Shown here: positions 7,758 through 20,821 of the stretch, in pieces
Position numbering within the stretch: position 1 is the first letter of the stretch
Layout of the letters: the number at the start of each line of letters is the position of its first letter
Source of the DNA: Karalla daura
Lineage: Eukaryota; Chordata; Actinopteri; Chaetodontiformes; Leiognathidae
DNA length: 64,000 bases
NCBI GenBank assembly: GCA_029224185.1
Contig: JANZKI010000027.1
Span: forward strand, 868,001 to 932,000
Direction: 5' to 3'
The notes under the pieces: generated by a model
The model's database searches: none
What the model was told of the DNA's origin: nothing
The model's input: only the letters and a program-made list of their open reading frames with translations
Made by a program: the position numbers and the translations under genes

Positions 7758-10592
7758 CCTAGTTGGGCCTGTTTACAGCCCCCTAAGTAGGAAACAGTGA
7801 CGAAAAGCGCTTTGAAAAAGTGTGTTTACGCATTCACCATGGGCCATTACGCAGTGCAGCAACAGGCCTAAACAGTGTTTCGAACGCCTAGTTGGGCCAG
7901 TTTGCAGCCCCCTGCGTAGGAAACGGTGGGGAAAAGCGCTTTGAAAAAGTGTGTTTACACATTCACCATGGGCCATTACGCAGTGCAGCAACAGGCCTAA
8001 ACAGTGTCTAGAACGCCTAGTTGGGCCTGTTTACAGCCCCCTGCGTAGGAAACGGTGGGGAAAAGCGCTTTGAAAAAGTGTGTTGACGCATTCACCGTTG
8101 GCCATTACGCAGTGCAGCAACAAGCCTAAACAGTGTTTAGAACGCCTAGTTGGGCTTGTTTACAGCCCCCAGCGTAGGAAACGGTGGGGAAAGCGCTTTG
8201 AAAAAGTGTGTTTACGCATTCACCATCGGCCATTCCGCAGTGCAGCAAAAGGCCAAAACAGTGTTTAGAACGCCAAATTGGACCCGTTTACAGCCCCTTG
8301 CGTAGGAAACGGTGGGGAAAAGCGCTTTGAAAAAGTGTGTTTACACATTCACCATCGGCCATTACGCAGTGCAGCAAAAGGCCTAAACAGTGTTTAGAAC
8401 GCCTAATTGGGCCTGTTTACAGCCCCCTGCGTAGGAAACGGTGGGGAAAAGCGCTTTGAAAAAGTGTGTTGACGCATTCACCATCAGCCATTACGCAGTG
8501 CAGCAACAGGTCTAAACAGTGTTTAGAACGCCTAGTTAGGCCTGTTTACAGCCCCCTGCGTAGGAAACGGTGGGGAAAAGCACTTTGAAAAAATGTGTTG
8601 ATGCATTCACCATCGGCCATTACGCAGTGCAGCAACAGGTCTAAACAGTGTTTAGAACGCCTAGTTAGGCCTGTTTACAGCCCCCTGCGTAGGAAACGGT
8701 GGGGAAAAGCCCTTTGAAAAAGTGTGTTTACGCATTCACCATGGGCCATTACGCAGTGCAGCAACAGGCCTAAACAGTGTTTCGAACGCCTAGTTGGGCC
8801 AGTTTGCAGCCCCCTGCGTAGGAAACGGTGGGGAAAAGCGCTTTGAAAAAGTGTGTTTACACATTCACCATGGGCCATTACGCAGTGCAGCAACAGGCCT
8901 AAACAGTGTCTAGAACGCCTAGTTGGGCCTGTTTACAGCCCCCTGCGTAGGAAACGGTGGGGAAAAGCGCTTTGAAAAAGTGTGTTGACGCATTCACCGT
9001 TGGCCATTACGCAGTGCAGCAACAAGCCTAAACAGTGTTTAGAACGCCTAGTTGGGCTTGTTTACAGCCCCCAGCGTAGGAAACGGTGGGGAAAGCGCTT
9101 TGAAAAAGTGTGTTTACGCATTCACCATCGGCCATTCCGCAGTGCAGCAAAAGGCCAAAACAGTGTTTAGAACGCCAAATTGGACCTGTTTACAGCCCCT
9201 TGCGTAGGAAACGGTGGGGAAAAGCGCTTTGAAAAAGTGTGTTTACACATTCACCATCGGCCATTACGCAGTGCAGCAAAAGGCCTAAACAGTGTTTAGA
9301 ACGCCTAATTGGGCCTGTTTACAGCCCCCTGCGTAGGAAACGGTGGGGAAAAGCGCTTTGAAAAAGTGTGTTGACGCATTCACCATCAGCCATTACGCAG
9401 TGCAGCAACAGGTCTAAACAGTGTTTAGAACGCCTAGTTAGGCCTGTTTACAGCCCCCTGCGTAGGAAACGGTGGGGAAAAGCACTTTGAAAAAGTGTGT
9501 TGAGGCATTCACCATCGGCCATTACGCAGTGCAGCAACAGGTCTAAACAGTGTTTAGAACGCCTAGTTAGGCCTGTTTACAGCCCCCTGCGTAGGAAACG
9601 GTGGGGAAAAGCGCTTTGAAAAAGTGTGTTTGTGCATTCACCATGGGCCATTACGCAGTGCAGCAACAGGCCTAAACAGTGTTTAGAACGCCTAGTTGGG
9701 CCTGTTTACAGCCCCCTGTGTAGGAAACAGTGACGAAAAGCGCTTTGAAAAAGTGTGTTTACGCATTCACCATGGGCCATTACGCAGTGCAGCAACAGGC
9801 CTAAACAGTGTTTCGAACGCCTAGTTGGGCCAGTTTGCAGCCCCCTGCGTAGGAAACGGTGAGGAAAAGCGCTTTGAAAAAGTGTGTTTACACATTCACC
9901 ATGGGCCATTACGCAGTGCAGCAACAGGCCTAAACAGTGTCTAGAACGCCTAGTTGGGCTTGTTTACAGCCCCCTGCGTAGGAAACGGTGGGGAAAAGCG
10001 CTTTGAAAAAGTGTGTTGACGCATTCACCGTTGGCCATTACGCAGTGCAGCAACAAGCCTAAACAGTGTTTAGAACGCCTAGTTGGGCCTGTTTACAGCC
10101 CCCAGCGTAGGAAACGGTGGGGAAAGCGCTTTGAAAAAGTGTGTTTACGCATTCACCATCGGCCATTCCGCAGTGCAGCAAAAGGCCTAAACAGTGTTTA
10201 GAACGCCAAATTGGACCTGTTTACAGCCCCTTGCGTAGGAAACGGTGGGGAAAAGCGCTTTGAAAAAGTGTGTTGACGCATTCACCATCAGCCATCACGC
10301 AGTGCAGCAACAGGTCTAAACAGTGTTTAGAACGCCTAGTTAGGCCTGTTTACAGCCCCCTGCGTAGGAAACGGTGGGGAAAAGCGCTTTGAAAAAGTGT
10401 GTTGACGCATTCACCATCAGCCATTCCGCAGTGCAGCAACAGGCCTAAACAGTGTTTAGAACGCTTAGTTGGGCCAGTTTGCAGCCCCCTGCGTAGGAAA
10501 CGGTGGGGAAAAGGGCTTTGAAAAAGTGTGTTCACGCATTCACCATGGGCCATTACGCAGTGCAGCAACAGGCCTAAACAGTGTTTAGAACG
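7758..10592 (+). repeat. Segment 3: three-copy block J-C-D-E-F-G-A-B-C-D-E-F-G-H-I-J-C-D-E
   Basis: The order is J (7758), C, D, E (8145), F, G, A (8531), B (8660), C, D, E (9047), F, G, H (9433), I, J (9691), C, D, E (10078), K, L, M. The part to about 10200 recurs at 31261-33703 (offset 23503) and at 42736-45178 (offset 34978). All three begin with a J whose usual ctgtgtagg reads ctaagtagg, a private mark also shared, with one more change, by 20042. I see about four single-base differences between the first two copies. This is the clearest instance of the cassette arrangement. Confidence 0.85.
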
Positions 10593-11919
10593 CCTAGTTG
10601 GGCTTGTTTACAGCCCCCAGCGTAGGAAACGGTGGGGAAAGCGCTTTGAAAAAGTGTGTTTACGCATTCACCATCGGCCATTCCGCAGTGCAGCAAAAGG
10701 CCAAAACAGTGTTTAGAACGCCAAATTGGACCTGTTTACAGCCCCTTGCGTAGGAAACGGTGGGGAAAAGCGCTTTGAAAAAGTGTGTTTACACATTCAC
10801 CATCGGCCATTACGCAGTGCAGCAAAAGGCCTAAACAGTGTTTAGAACGCCTAATTGGGCCTGTTTACAGCCCCCTGCGTAGGAAACGGTGGGGAAAAGC
10901 GCTTTGAAAAAGTGTGTTGACGCATTCACCATCAGCCATTACGCAGTGCAGCAACAGGTCTAAACAGTGTTTAGAACGCCTAGTTAGGCCTGTTTACAGC
11001 CCCCTGCGTAGGAAACGGTGGGGAAAAGCACTTTGAAAAAGTGTGTTGAGGCATTCACCATCGGCCATTACGCAGTGCAGCAACAGGTCTAAACAGTGTT
11101 TAGAACGCCTAGTTAGGCCTGTTTACAGCCCCCTGCGTAGGAAACGGTGGGGAAAAGCGCTTTGAAAAAGTGTGTTTGTGCATTCACCATGGGCCATTAC
11201 GCAGTGCAGCAACAGGCCTAAACAGTGTTTAGAACGCCTAGTTGGGCCTGTTTACAGCCCCACTGTGTAGGAAACAGTGACGAAAAGCGCTTTGAAAAAG
11301 TGTGTTTACACATTCACCATGGGCCATTACGCACTGCAGCAACAGGCCTAAACAGTGTCTAGAACGCCTAGTTGGGCCTGTTTACAGCCCCCTGCGTCGG
11401 AAACGGTGGGGAAAAGCGCTTTGAAAAAGTGTGTTTACGCATTCACCATGGGCCATTACGCAGTGCAGCAACAGGCCTAAACAGTGTCTAGAACGCCTAG
11501 TTGGGCCTGTTTACAGCCCCCTGCGTAGGAAACGGTGGGGAAAAGCGCTTTGAAAAAGTGTGTTGACGCATTCACCGTTGGCCATTACGCAGTGCAGCAA
11601 CAGGCCTAAACAGTGTTTAGAAGGCCTAGTTTGGCTTGTTTACAGCCCCCAGCGTAGGAAACGGTGGGGGAAAGCGCTTTGAAAAAGTGTGTTGACGCAT
11701 TCACCGTTGGCCATTACGCAGTGCAGCAACAGGCCTAAACAGTGTTTAGAACGCCTAGTTGGGCCAGTTTGCAGCCCCCTGCGTAGGAAACGGTGGGGAA
11801 AAGCGCTTTGAAAAAGTGTGTTGACGCATTCACCGTTGGCCATTACGCAGTGCAGCAACAAGCCTAAACAGTGTTTAGAACGTCTAGTTGGGCTTGTTTA
11901 CAGCCCCCAGCGTAGGAAA

Positions 11920-11943
11920 CGGTGGGGAAAGCGGTGGGGAAAG
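11920..11943 (+). repeat. 12-bp internal duplication (third copy)
   Basis: The same doublet at 11920-11931 and 11932-11943, in a 140-bp E-type monomer starting tctag at 11883. The linked tctag start in all three shows a single origin. Confidence 0.92.
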
Positions 11944-13570
11944 CGCTTTGAAAAAGTGTGTTTACGCATTCACCATCGGCCATTCCGCAGTGCAGCAAAA
12001 GGCCAAAACAGTGTTTAGAACGCCAAATTGGACCTGTTTACAGCCCCTTGCGTAGGAAACGGTGGGGAAAAGCGCTTTGAAAAAGTGTGTTGACGCATTC
12101 ACCATCAGCCATCACGCAGTGCAGCAACAGCTCTAAACAGTGTATAGAACGCCTAGTTAGGCCTGTTTACAGCCCCCTGCGTAGGAAACGGTGGGGAAAA
12201 GCGCTTTGAAAAAGTGTGTTGACGCATTCACCATCGGCCATTCCGCAGTGCAGCAACAGGTCTAAACAGTGTTTAGAACGCCTAGTTAGGCCTGTTTACA
12301 GCCCCCTGCGTAGGAAACGGTGGGGAAAAGCGCTTTGAAAAAGTGTGTTGACGCATTCACCATCAGCCATTCCGCAGTGCAGCAACAGGCCGAAACAGTG
12401 TTTAGAACGCCTAGTTGGGCCTGTTTACAGCCCCCTGTGTAGGAAACAGTGACGAAAAGCGCTTTGAAAAAGTGTGTTTACGCATTCACCATGGGCCATT
12501 ACGCAGTGCAGCAACAGGCCTAAACAGTGTTTCGAACGCCTAGTTGGGTCAGTTTGCAGCCCCCTGCGTAGGAAACGGTGGGGAAAAGCGCTTTGAAAAA
12601 CTGTGTTTACGCATTCACCATGGGCCATTACGCAGTGCAGCAACAGGCCTAAACAGTGTCTAGAATGCCTAGTTGGGCCTGTTTACAGCCCCCTGCGAAG
12701 GAAACGGTGGGGAAAAGCGCTTTGAAAAAGTGTGTTGACGCATTCACCGTTGGCCATTACGCAGTGCAGCAACAGGCCTAAACAGTGTTTAGAACGCCTA
12801 GTTGGGCTTGTTTACAGCCCCCAGCGTAGGAAACGGTGGGGGAAAGCGCTTTGAAAAAGTGTGTTTACGCATTCACCATCGGCCATTACGCAGTGCAGCA
12901 ACAGGCCTAAACAGTGTTTAGAACACTTAATTGGACCTGTTTACAGCCCCCTGCGTAGGAAACGGTGGGGAAAAGCGCTTTGAAAAAGTGTGTTGACGCA
13001 TTCACCATCAGCCATTACGCAGTGCAGCAACAGCTCTAAACAGTGTTTAGAACGCCTAGTTAGGCCTGTTTACAGCCCCCTGTGTAGGAAACGGTGGGGA
13101 AAAGCGCTTTGAAAAATTGTGCTTATGCATTCACCATGGGCCATTACGCAGTGCAGCAACAGGCCTAAACAGTGTCTAGAACACCTAGTTGGGCCTGTTT
13201 ACAGCCCCCTGCGTAGGAAACGGTGGGAAAAAGTGCTTTGAAAATGTGTGTTGACGCATTCACCATCGGCCATTACGCAGTGCAGCAACAGGTCTAAACA
13301 GTGTTTAGAACGCCTAGTTAGGCCTTTTTACAGCCCCCTGCGTAGGAAACGGTGGGGAAAAGCGCTTTGAAAAAGTGTGTTGACGCATTCACCATGTGCC
13401 ATTACGCAGTGCAGCAACAGGCCTAAACCGTGTTTAGAACGCCTAGTTGGGCCTTTTTACAGCCCCCTGCGTAGGAAACGGTGGGGAAAACCGCTTTGAA
13501 AAAGTGTGTTGACGAATTCACCGTTGGCCATTACGCAGTGCAGCAACAGGCCTAAACAGTGTTTAGAACG

Positions 13571-13615
13571 CCTAGTTGGGCCAGTTTGCAGCTTGCAGTT
13601 TGGGCCTGTTTACAG
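13571..13615 (+). repeat. Out-of-register joint, 24-bp insertion
   Basis: A C-type head (13571-13591, ending gtttgcag) is followed by 24 extra bases at 13592-13615, cttgcag plus tttgggcctgtttacag, and then by a J body. The last 17 of these are a near-perfect second head. It is one of only two places where monomers are joined at different phases; the other is its copy at 48814. Confidence 0.9.
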
Positions 13616-15011
13616 CCCCCTGTGTAGGAAACAGTGACGAAAAGCGCTTTGAAAAAGTGTGTTTACGCATTCACCATGGGCCATTACGCAGTGCAGCAAC
13701 AAGCCTAAACAGTGTTTAGAACGCCTAGTTGGGCTTGTTTACAGCCCCCAGCGTAGGAAACGGTGGGGAAAGCGCTTTGAAAAAGTGTGTTTACGCATTC
13801 ACCATCGGCCATTCCGCAGTGCAGCAAAAGGCCAAAACAGTGTTTAGAACGCCAAATTGGACCTGTTTACAACCCCTTGCGTAGGAAACGGTGGGGAAAA
13901 GCGCTTTGAAAAAGTGTGTTTACACATTCACCATCAGCCATTACGCAGTGCAGCAAAAGGCCTAAACAGTGTTTAGAACGCCTAATTGGGCCTGTTTACA
14001 GCCCCCTGCGTAGGAAACGGTGGGGAAAAGCGCTTTGAAAAAGTGTGTTGACGCATTCACCATCAGCCATTACGCAGTGCAGCAACAGGTCTAAACAGTG
14101 TTTCGAACGCCTAGTTAGGCCTGTTTGCAGCCCCCTGCGTAGGAAACGGTGGGGAAAAGCGCTTTGAAAAAGTGTGTTTACACATTCACCATGGGCCATT
14201 ACGCACTGCAGCAACAGGCCTAAACAGTGTCTAGAACGCCTAGTTGGGCCTGTTTACAGCCCCCTGCGTAGGAAACGGTGGGGAAAAGCGCTTTGAAAAA
14301 GTGTGTTGACGCATTCACCGTTGGCCATTACGCAGTGCAGCAACAAGCCTAAACAGTGTTTAGAACGCCTAGTTGGGCTTGTTTACAGCCCCCAGCGTAG
14401 GAAACGGTGGGGAAAGCGCTTTGAAAAAGTGTGTTTACGCATTCACCATCGGCCATTCCGCAGTGCAGCAAAAGGCCAAAACAGTGTTTAGAACGCCAAA
14501 TTGGACCTGTTTACAGCCCCTTGCGTAGGAAACGGTGGGGAAAAGCGCTTTGAAAAAGTGTGTTTACACATTCACCATCGGCCATTACGCAGTGCAGCAA
14601 AAGGCCTAAACAGTGTTTAGAACGCCTAATTGGGCCTGTTTACAGCCCCCTGCGTAGGAAACGGTGGGGAAAAGCGCTTTGAAAAAGTGTGTTGACGCAT
14701 TCACCATCAGCCATTACGCAGTGCAGCAACAGGTCTAAACAGTGTTTAGAACGCCTAGTTAGGCCTGTTTACAGCCCCCTGCGTAGGAAACGGTGGGGAA
14801 AAGCACTTTGAAAAAATGTGTTGATGCATTCACCATCGGCCATTACGCAGTGCAGCAACAGGTCTAAACAGTGTTTAGAACGCCTAGTTAGGCCTGTTTA
14901 CAGCCCCCTGCGTAGGAAACGGTGGGGAAAAGCCCTTTGAAAAAGTGTGTTTACGCATTCACCATGGGCCATTACGCAGTGCAGCAACAGGCCTAAACAG
15001 TGTTTCGAACG

Positions 15012-15140
15012 CCTAGTTGGGCCAGTTTGCAGCCCCCTGCGTAGGAAACGGTGGGGAAAAGCGCTTTGAAAAAGTGTGTTTACACATTCACCATGGGCCA
15101 TTACGCAGTGCAGCAAAAGGCCTAAACAGTGTTTAGAACG
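15012..15140 (+). repeat. C/F recombinant monomer (amplified)
   Basis: The head and middle are class C (gtttgcag, tttacac, atgggcc) but the tail is class F (caaaaggcct, leading to cctaattggg), so C passes straight into G and D, E and most of F are skipped. The same form starts at 16688, 21459, 22491, 25328, 27907, 34740, 35772, 38222 and 49590. Confidence 0.85.
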
Positions 15141-15939
15141 CCTAATTGGGCCTGTTTACAGCCCCCTGCGTAGGAAACGGTGGGGAAAAGCGCTTTGAAA
15201 AAGTGTGTTGACGCATTCACCATCAGCCATTACGCAGTGCAGCAACAGGTCTAAACAGTGTTTAGAACGCCTAGTTAGGCCTGTTTACAGCCCCCTGCGT
15301 AGGAAACGGTGGGGGAAAGCGCTTTGAAAAAGTGTGTTTACGCATTCACCATCGGCCATTACGCAGTGCAGCAACAGGCCTAAACAGTGTTTAGAACGCC
15401 TAATTGGACCTGTTTACAGCCCCTTGCGTAGGAAACGGTGGGGAAAAGCGCTTTGAAAAAGTGTGTTGACGCATTCACCATCAGCCATTACGCAGCGCAG
15501 CAACAGCTCTAAACAGTGTTTAGAACGCCTAGTTAGGCCTGTTTACAGCCCCCTGCGTAGGAAACGGTGGGGAAAAGCGCTTTGAAAAAGTGTGTTTGTG
15601 CATTCACCATGGGCCATTACGCAGTGCAGCAACAGGCCTAAACAGTGTCTAGAACACCTAGTTGGGCCTGTTTACAGCCCCCTGCGTAGGAAACGGTGGG
15701 GAAAAGTGCTTTGAAAAAGTGTGTTGACGCATTCACCATCGGCCATTACGCAGTGCAGCAACAGGTCTAAACAGTGTTTAGAACGCCTAGTTAGGCCTGT
15801 TTACAGCCCCCTGCGTAGGAAACGGTGGGGAAAAGCGCTTTGAAAAAGTGTGTTGACGCATTCACCATCAGCCATTACGCAGTGCAGCAACAGGTCTAAA
15901 CAGTGTTTCGAACGCCTAGTTAGGCCTATTTGCAGCCCC

Positions 15940-18900
15940 CTGCGTAGGAAACGGTGGGGAAAAGCGCTTTGAAAAAGTGTGTTTACACATTCACCATGGG
16001 CCATTACGCACTGCAGCAACAGGCCTAAACAGTGTCTAGAACGCCTAGTTGGGCCTGTTTACAGCCCCCTGCGTAGGAAACGGTGGGGAAAAGCGCTTTG
16101 AAAAAGTGTGTTGACGCATTCACCGTTGGCCATTACGCAGTGCAGCAACAAGCCTAAACAGTGTTTAGAACGCCTAGTTGGGCTTGTTTACAGCCCCCAG
16201 CGTAGGAAACGGTGGGGAAAGCGCTTTGAAAAAGTGTGTTTACGCATTCACCATCGGCCATTCCGCAGTGCAGCAAAAGGCCAAAACAGTGTTTAGAACG
16301 CCAAATTGGACCTGTTTACAGCCCCTTGCGTAGGAAACGGTGGGGAAAAGCGCTTTGAAAAAGTGTGTTTACACATTCACCATCGGCCATTACGCAGTGC
16401 AGCAAAAGGCCTAAACAGTGTTTAGAACGCCTAATTGGGCCTGTTTACAGCCCCCTGCGTAGGAAACGGTGGGGAAAAGCGCTTTGAAAAAGTGTGTTGA
16501 CGCATTCACCATCAGCCATTACGCAGTGCAGCAACAGGTCTAAACAGTGTTTAGAACGCCTAGTTAGGCCTGTTTACAGCCCCCTGCGTAGGAAACGGTG
16601 GGGAAAAGCCCTTTGAAAAAGTGTGTTTACGCATTCACCATGGGCCATTACGCAGTGCAGCAACAGGCCTAAACAGTGTTTCGAACGCCTAGTTGGGCCA
16701 GTTTGCAGCCCCCTGCGTAGGAAACGGTGGGGAAAAGCGCTTTGAAAAAGTGTGTTTACACATTCACCATGGGCCATTACGCAGTGCAGCAAAAGGCCTA
16801 AACAGTGTTTAGAACGCCTAATTGGGCCTGTTTACAGCCCCCTGCGTAGGAAACGGTGGGGAAAAGCGCTTTGAAAAAGTGTGTTGACGCATTCACCATC
16901 AGCCATTACGCAGTGCAGCAACAGGTCTAAACAGTGTTTAGAACGCCTAGTTGGGCCTGTTTACAGCCCCCTGTGTAGGAAACAGTGACGAAAAGCGCTT
17001 TGAAAAAGTGTGTTTACGCATTCACCATGGGCCATTACGCAGTGCAGCAACAGGCCTAAACAGTGTTTCGAACGCCTAGTTGGGGCAGTTTGCAGCCCCC
17101 TGCGTAGGAAACGGTGGGGAAAAGCGCTTTGAAAAACTGTGTTTACAAATTCACCATGGGCCATTACGCAGTGCAGCAACAGGCCTAAACAGTGTCTAGA
17201 ACGCCTAGTTGGGCCTGTTTACAGCCCCCTGCGAAGGAAACGGTGGGGAAAAGCGCTTTGAAAAAGTGTGTTGACGCATTCACCGTTGGCCAATACGCAG
17301 TGCAGCAACAGGTCTAAACAGTGTTTAGAACGCCTAGTTGGGCTTGTTTACAGCCCCCAGCGTAGGAAACGGTGGGGGAAAGCGCTTTGAAAAAGTGTGT
17401 TTACGCATTCACCATCGGCCATTACGCAGTGCAGCAACAGGCCTAAACAGTGTTTAGAACGCCTAATTGGACCTGTTTACAGCCCCTTGCGTAGGAAACG
17501 GTGGGGAAAAGCGCTTTGAAAAAGTGTGTTGACGCATTCACCATCAGCCATTACGCAGCGCAGCAACAGCTCTAAACAGTGTTTAGAACGCCTAGTTAGG
17601 CCTGTTTACAGCCCCCTGCGTAGGAAACGGTGGGGAAAAGCGCTTTGAAAAAGTGTGTTTGTGCATTCACCATGGGCCATTACGCAGTGCAGCAACAGGC
17701 CTAAACAGTGTCTAGAACACCTAGTTGGGCCTGTTTACAGCCCCCTGCGTAGGAAACGGTGGGGAAAAGTGCTTTGAAAAAGTGTGTTGACGCATTCACC
17801 ATCGGCCATTACGCAGTGCAGCAACAGGTCTAAACAGTGTTTAGAACGCCTAGTTAGGCCTGTTTACAGCCCCCTGCGTAGGAAACGGTGGGGAAAAGCG
17901 CTTTGAAAAAGTGTGTTCATGCATTCACCATGGGCCATTACGCAGTGCAGCAACAGGCCTAAACAGTGTCTAGAACACCTAGTTGGGCCTGTTTACAGCC
18001 CCCTGCGTAGGAAACGGTGGGGAAAAGTGCTTTGAAAAAGTGTGTTGACGCATTCACCATCGGCCATTACGCAGTGCAGCAACAGGTCTAAACAGTGTTT
18101 AGAACGCCTAGTTAGGCCTGTTTACAGCCCCCTGCGTAGGAAACGGTGGGGAAAAGCCCTTTGAAAAAGTGTGTTGACGCATTCACCATCAGCCATTCCG
18201 CAGTGCAGCAACAGGCCTACACAGTGTTTAGAACGCCTAGTTGGGCCTGTTTACAGCCCCCTGTGTAGGAAACAGTGACGAAAAGCGCTTTGAAAAAGTG
18301 TGTTTACGCATTCACCATGGGCCATTACGCAGTGCAGCAACAGGCCTAAACAGTGTTTCGAACGCCTAGTTGGGCCAGTTTGCAGCCCCCTGCGTAGGAA
18401 ACGGTGGGGAAAAGCGCTTTGAAAAAGTGTGTTTACACATTCACCATGGGCCATTACGCAGTGCAGCAACAGGCCTAAACAGTGTCTAGAACGCCTAGTT
18501 GGGCCTGTTTACAGCCCCCTGCGTAGGAAACGGTGGGGAAAAGCGCTTTGAAAAAGTGTGTTGACGCATTCACCATCAGCCATTACGCAGTGCAGCAACA
18601 GGTCTAAACAGTGTTTAGAACGCCTAGTTAGGCCTGTTTACAGCCCCCTGCGTAGGAAACGGTGGGGAAAAGCACTTTGAAAAAGTGTGTTGAGGCATTC
18701 ACCATCGGCCATTACGCAGTGCAGCAACAGGTCTAAACAGTGTTTAGAACGCCTAGTTAGGCCTGTTTACAGCCCCCTGCGTAGGAAACGGTGGGGAAAA
18801 GCGCTTTGAAAAAGTGTGTTGACGCATTCACCATCAGCCATTCCGCAGTGCAGCAACAGCTCTAAACAGTGTTTAGAACGCCTAGTTAGGCCTGTTTACA

Positions 18901-20821
18901 GCCCCCTGCGTAGGAAACGGTGGGGAAAAGCGCTTTGAAAAAGTGTGTTTATGCATTCACCATGGGCCATTACGCAGTGCAGCAACAGGCCTAAACAGTG
19001 TCTAGAACACCTAGTTGGGCCTGTTTACAGCCCCCTGCGTAGGAAACGGTGGGAAAAAGTGCTTTGAAAATGTGAGTTGACGCATTCACCATGTGCCATC
19101 ACGCAGTGCAGCAACAGGCCTAAACCGTGTTTAGAACGCCTAGTTGGGCCTTTTTACAGCCCCCTGCGTAGGAAACGGTGGGGAAAACCGCTTTGAAAAA
19201 GTGTGTTGACGAATTCACCGTTGGCCATTACGCAGTGCAGCAACAGGCCTAAACAGTGTTTAGAACGCCTAGTTGGGCCAGTTTGCAGCCCCCTGCGTAG
19301 GAAACGGTGGGGAAAAGCGCTTTGAAAAAGTGTGTTTATGCATTCACCATGGGCCATTACGCAGTGCAGCAACAGGCCTAAACAGTGTCTAGAACACCTA
19401 GTTGGGCCTGTTTACAGCCCCCTGCGTAGGAAACGGTGGGGAAAAGTGCTTTGAAAAAGTGTGTTGACGCATTCACCGTTGGCCATTACGCAGTGCAGCA
19501 ACAGGCCTAAACAGTGTTTAGAAGGCCTAGTTTGGCTTGTTTACAGCCCCCAGCGTAGGAAACGGTGGGGGAAAGCGCTTTGAAAAAGGGTGTTTACACA
19601 TTCACCATCGGCCATTACGCAGTGCAGCAAAAGGCCTAAACAGAGTTTAGAACGCCTAATTGGGCCTGTTTACAGCCCCCTGTGTAGGAAACAGTGACGA
19701 AAAGCGCTTTGAAAAAGTGTGTTTACGCATTCACCATGGGCCATTACGCAGTGCAGCAACAGGCCTAAACAGTGTTTAGAACGCCTAGTTGGGCCTTTTA
19801 ACAGCCCCCTGCGTAGGAAACGGTGGGGAAAAGTGCTTTGAAAAAGTGTGTTGACGCATTCACCATCGGCCATTACGCAGTGCAGCAACAGGCCTAAACA
19901 GTGTTTAGAACGCCTAGTTAGGCCTGTTTACAGCCCCCTGCGTAGGAAATGGTGGGGAAAAGCCCTTTGAAAAAGTGTGTTGACGCATTCACCATCAGCC
20001 ATTCCGCAGTGCAGCAACAGGCCTAAACAGTGTTTAGAACGCCTAGTTGGGCCTGTTTACAGCCCCCGAAGTAGGAAACAGTGACGAAAAGCGCTTTGAA
20101 AAAGTGTGTTTACGCATTCACCATGGGCCATTACGCAGTGCAGCAACAGGCCTAAACAGTGTTTCGAACGCCTAGTTGGGCCAGTTTGCAGCCCCCTGCG
20201 TAGGAAACGGTGGGGAAAAGCGCTTTGAAAAAGTGTGTTTACACATTCACCATGGGCCATTACGCAGTGCAGCAACAGGCCTAAACAGTGTCTAGAACGC
20301 CTAGTTGGGCCTGTTTACAGCCCCCTGCGTAGGAAACGGTGGGGAAAAGCGCTTTGAAAAAGTGTGTTGACGCATTCACCGTTGGCCATTACGCAGTGCA
20401 GCAACAAGCCTAAACAGTGTTTAGAACGCCTAGTTGGGCTTGTTTACAGCCCCCAGCGTAGGAAACGGTGGGGAAAGCGCTTTGAAAAAGTGTGTTTACG
20501 CATTCACCATCGGCCATTCCGCAGTGCAGCAAAAGGCCAAAACAGTGTTTAGAACGCCAAATTGGACCTGTTTACAGCCCCTTGCGTAGGAAACGGTGGG
20601 GAAAAGCGCTTTGAAAAAGTGTGTTTACACATTCACCATCGGCCACTACGCAGTGCAGCAAAAGGCCTAAACAGTGTTTAGAACGCCTAATTGGGCCTGT
20701 TTACAGCCCCCTGCGTAGGAAACGGTGGGGAAAAGCGCTTTGAAAAAGTGTGTTGACGCATTCACCATCAGCCATTACGCAGTGCAGCAACAGGTCTAAA
20801 CAGTGTTTAGAACGCCTAGTT
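15940..20821 (+). repeat. Segment 5, paralog of 27030-32040
   Basis: The two segments match at offset 11090 up to about 16560 and at offset 11219 after it. The step of 129 is one class A monomer, present at about 27649-27777 and missing here. Over nearly 4.9 kb I see only about five other differences: 18218 (cctacac for cctaaac), 19099 (catcacg for cattacg), 20067 (cccgaag for ccctaag), near 20540 (ggccaaaac for ggcctaaac), 20646 (cactacg for cattacg), and ctgcg against cagcg at 20712. The segments diverge at 20822, where this copy goes into an E monomer and the other stays with a ttagg head. Confidence 0.85.

Larger units (their letters stand above)
10593..15940 (+). repeat. Segment 4: mixed region
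   Basis: It starts E-F-G-H-I-J with a 1-bp insertion (agccccactgtg, near 11271), continues through C- and D-like monomers, the third 12-bp duplication monomer (11883), a K-L-J-C-P-Q-R-S run at about 12.0-13.2 kb, the V-like and W monomers to 13570, the out-of-register joint at 13592, and then cassettes C-D-E-F-G-A-B-C/F-G. The part 12.05-13.85 kb has a close copy at 47.27-49.07 kb. No gene or other unique sequence is seen. Confidence 0.7.

Noticed and set aside
13571..13615. Transposon or target-site duplication at the 24-bp insertion
   Set aside because: The extra bases are a second monomer head plus seven bases resembling the end of the first, with no terminal repeats or foreign sequence.
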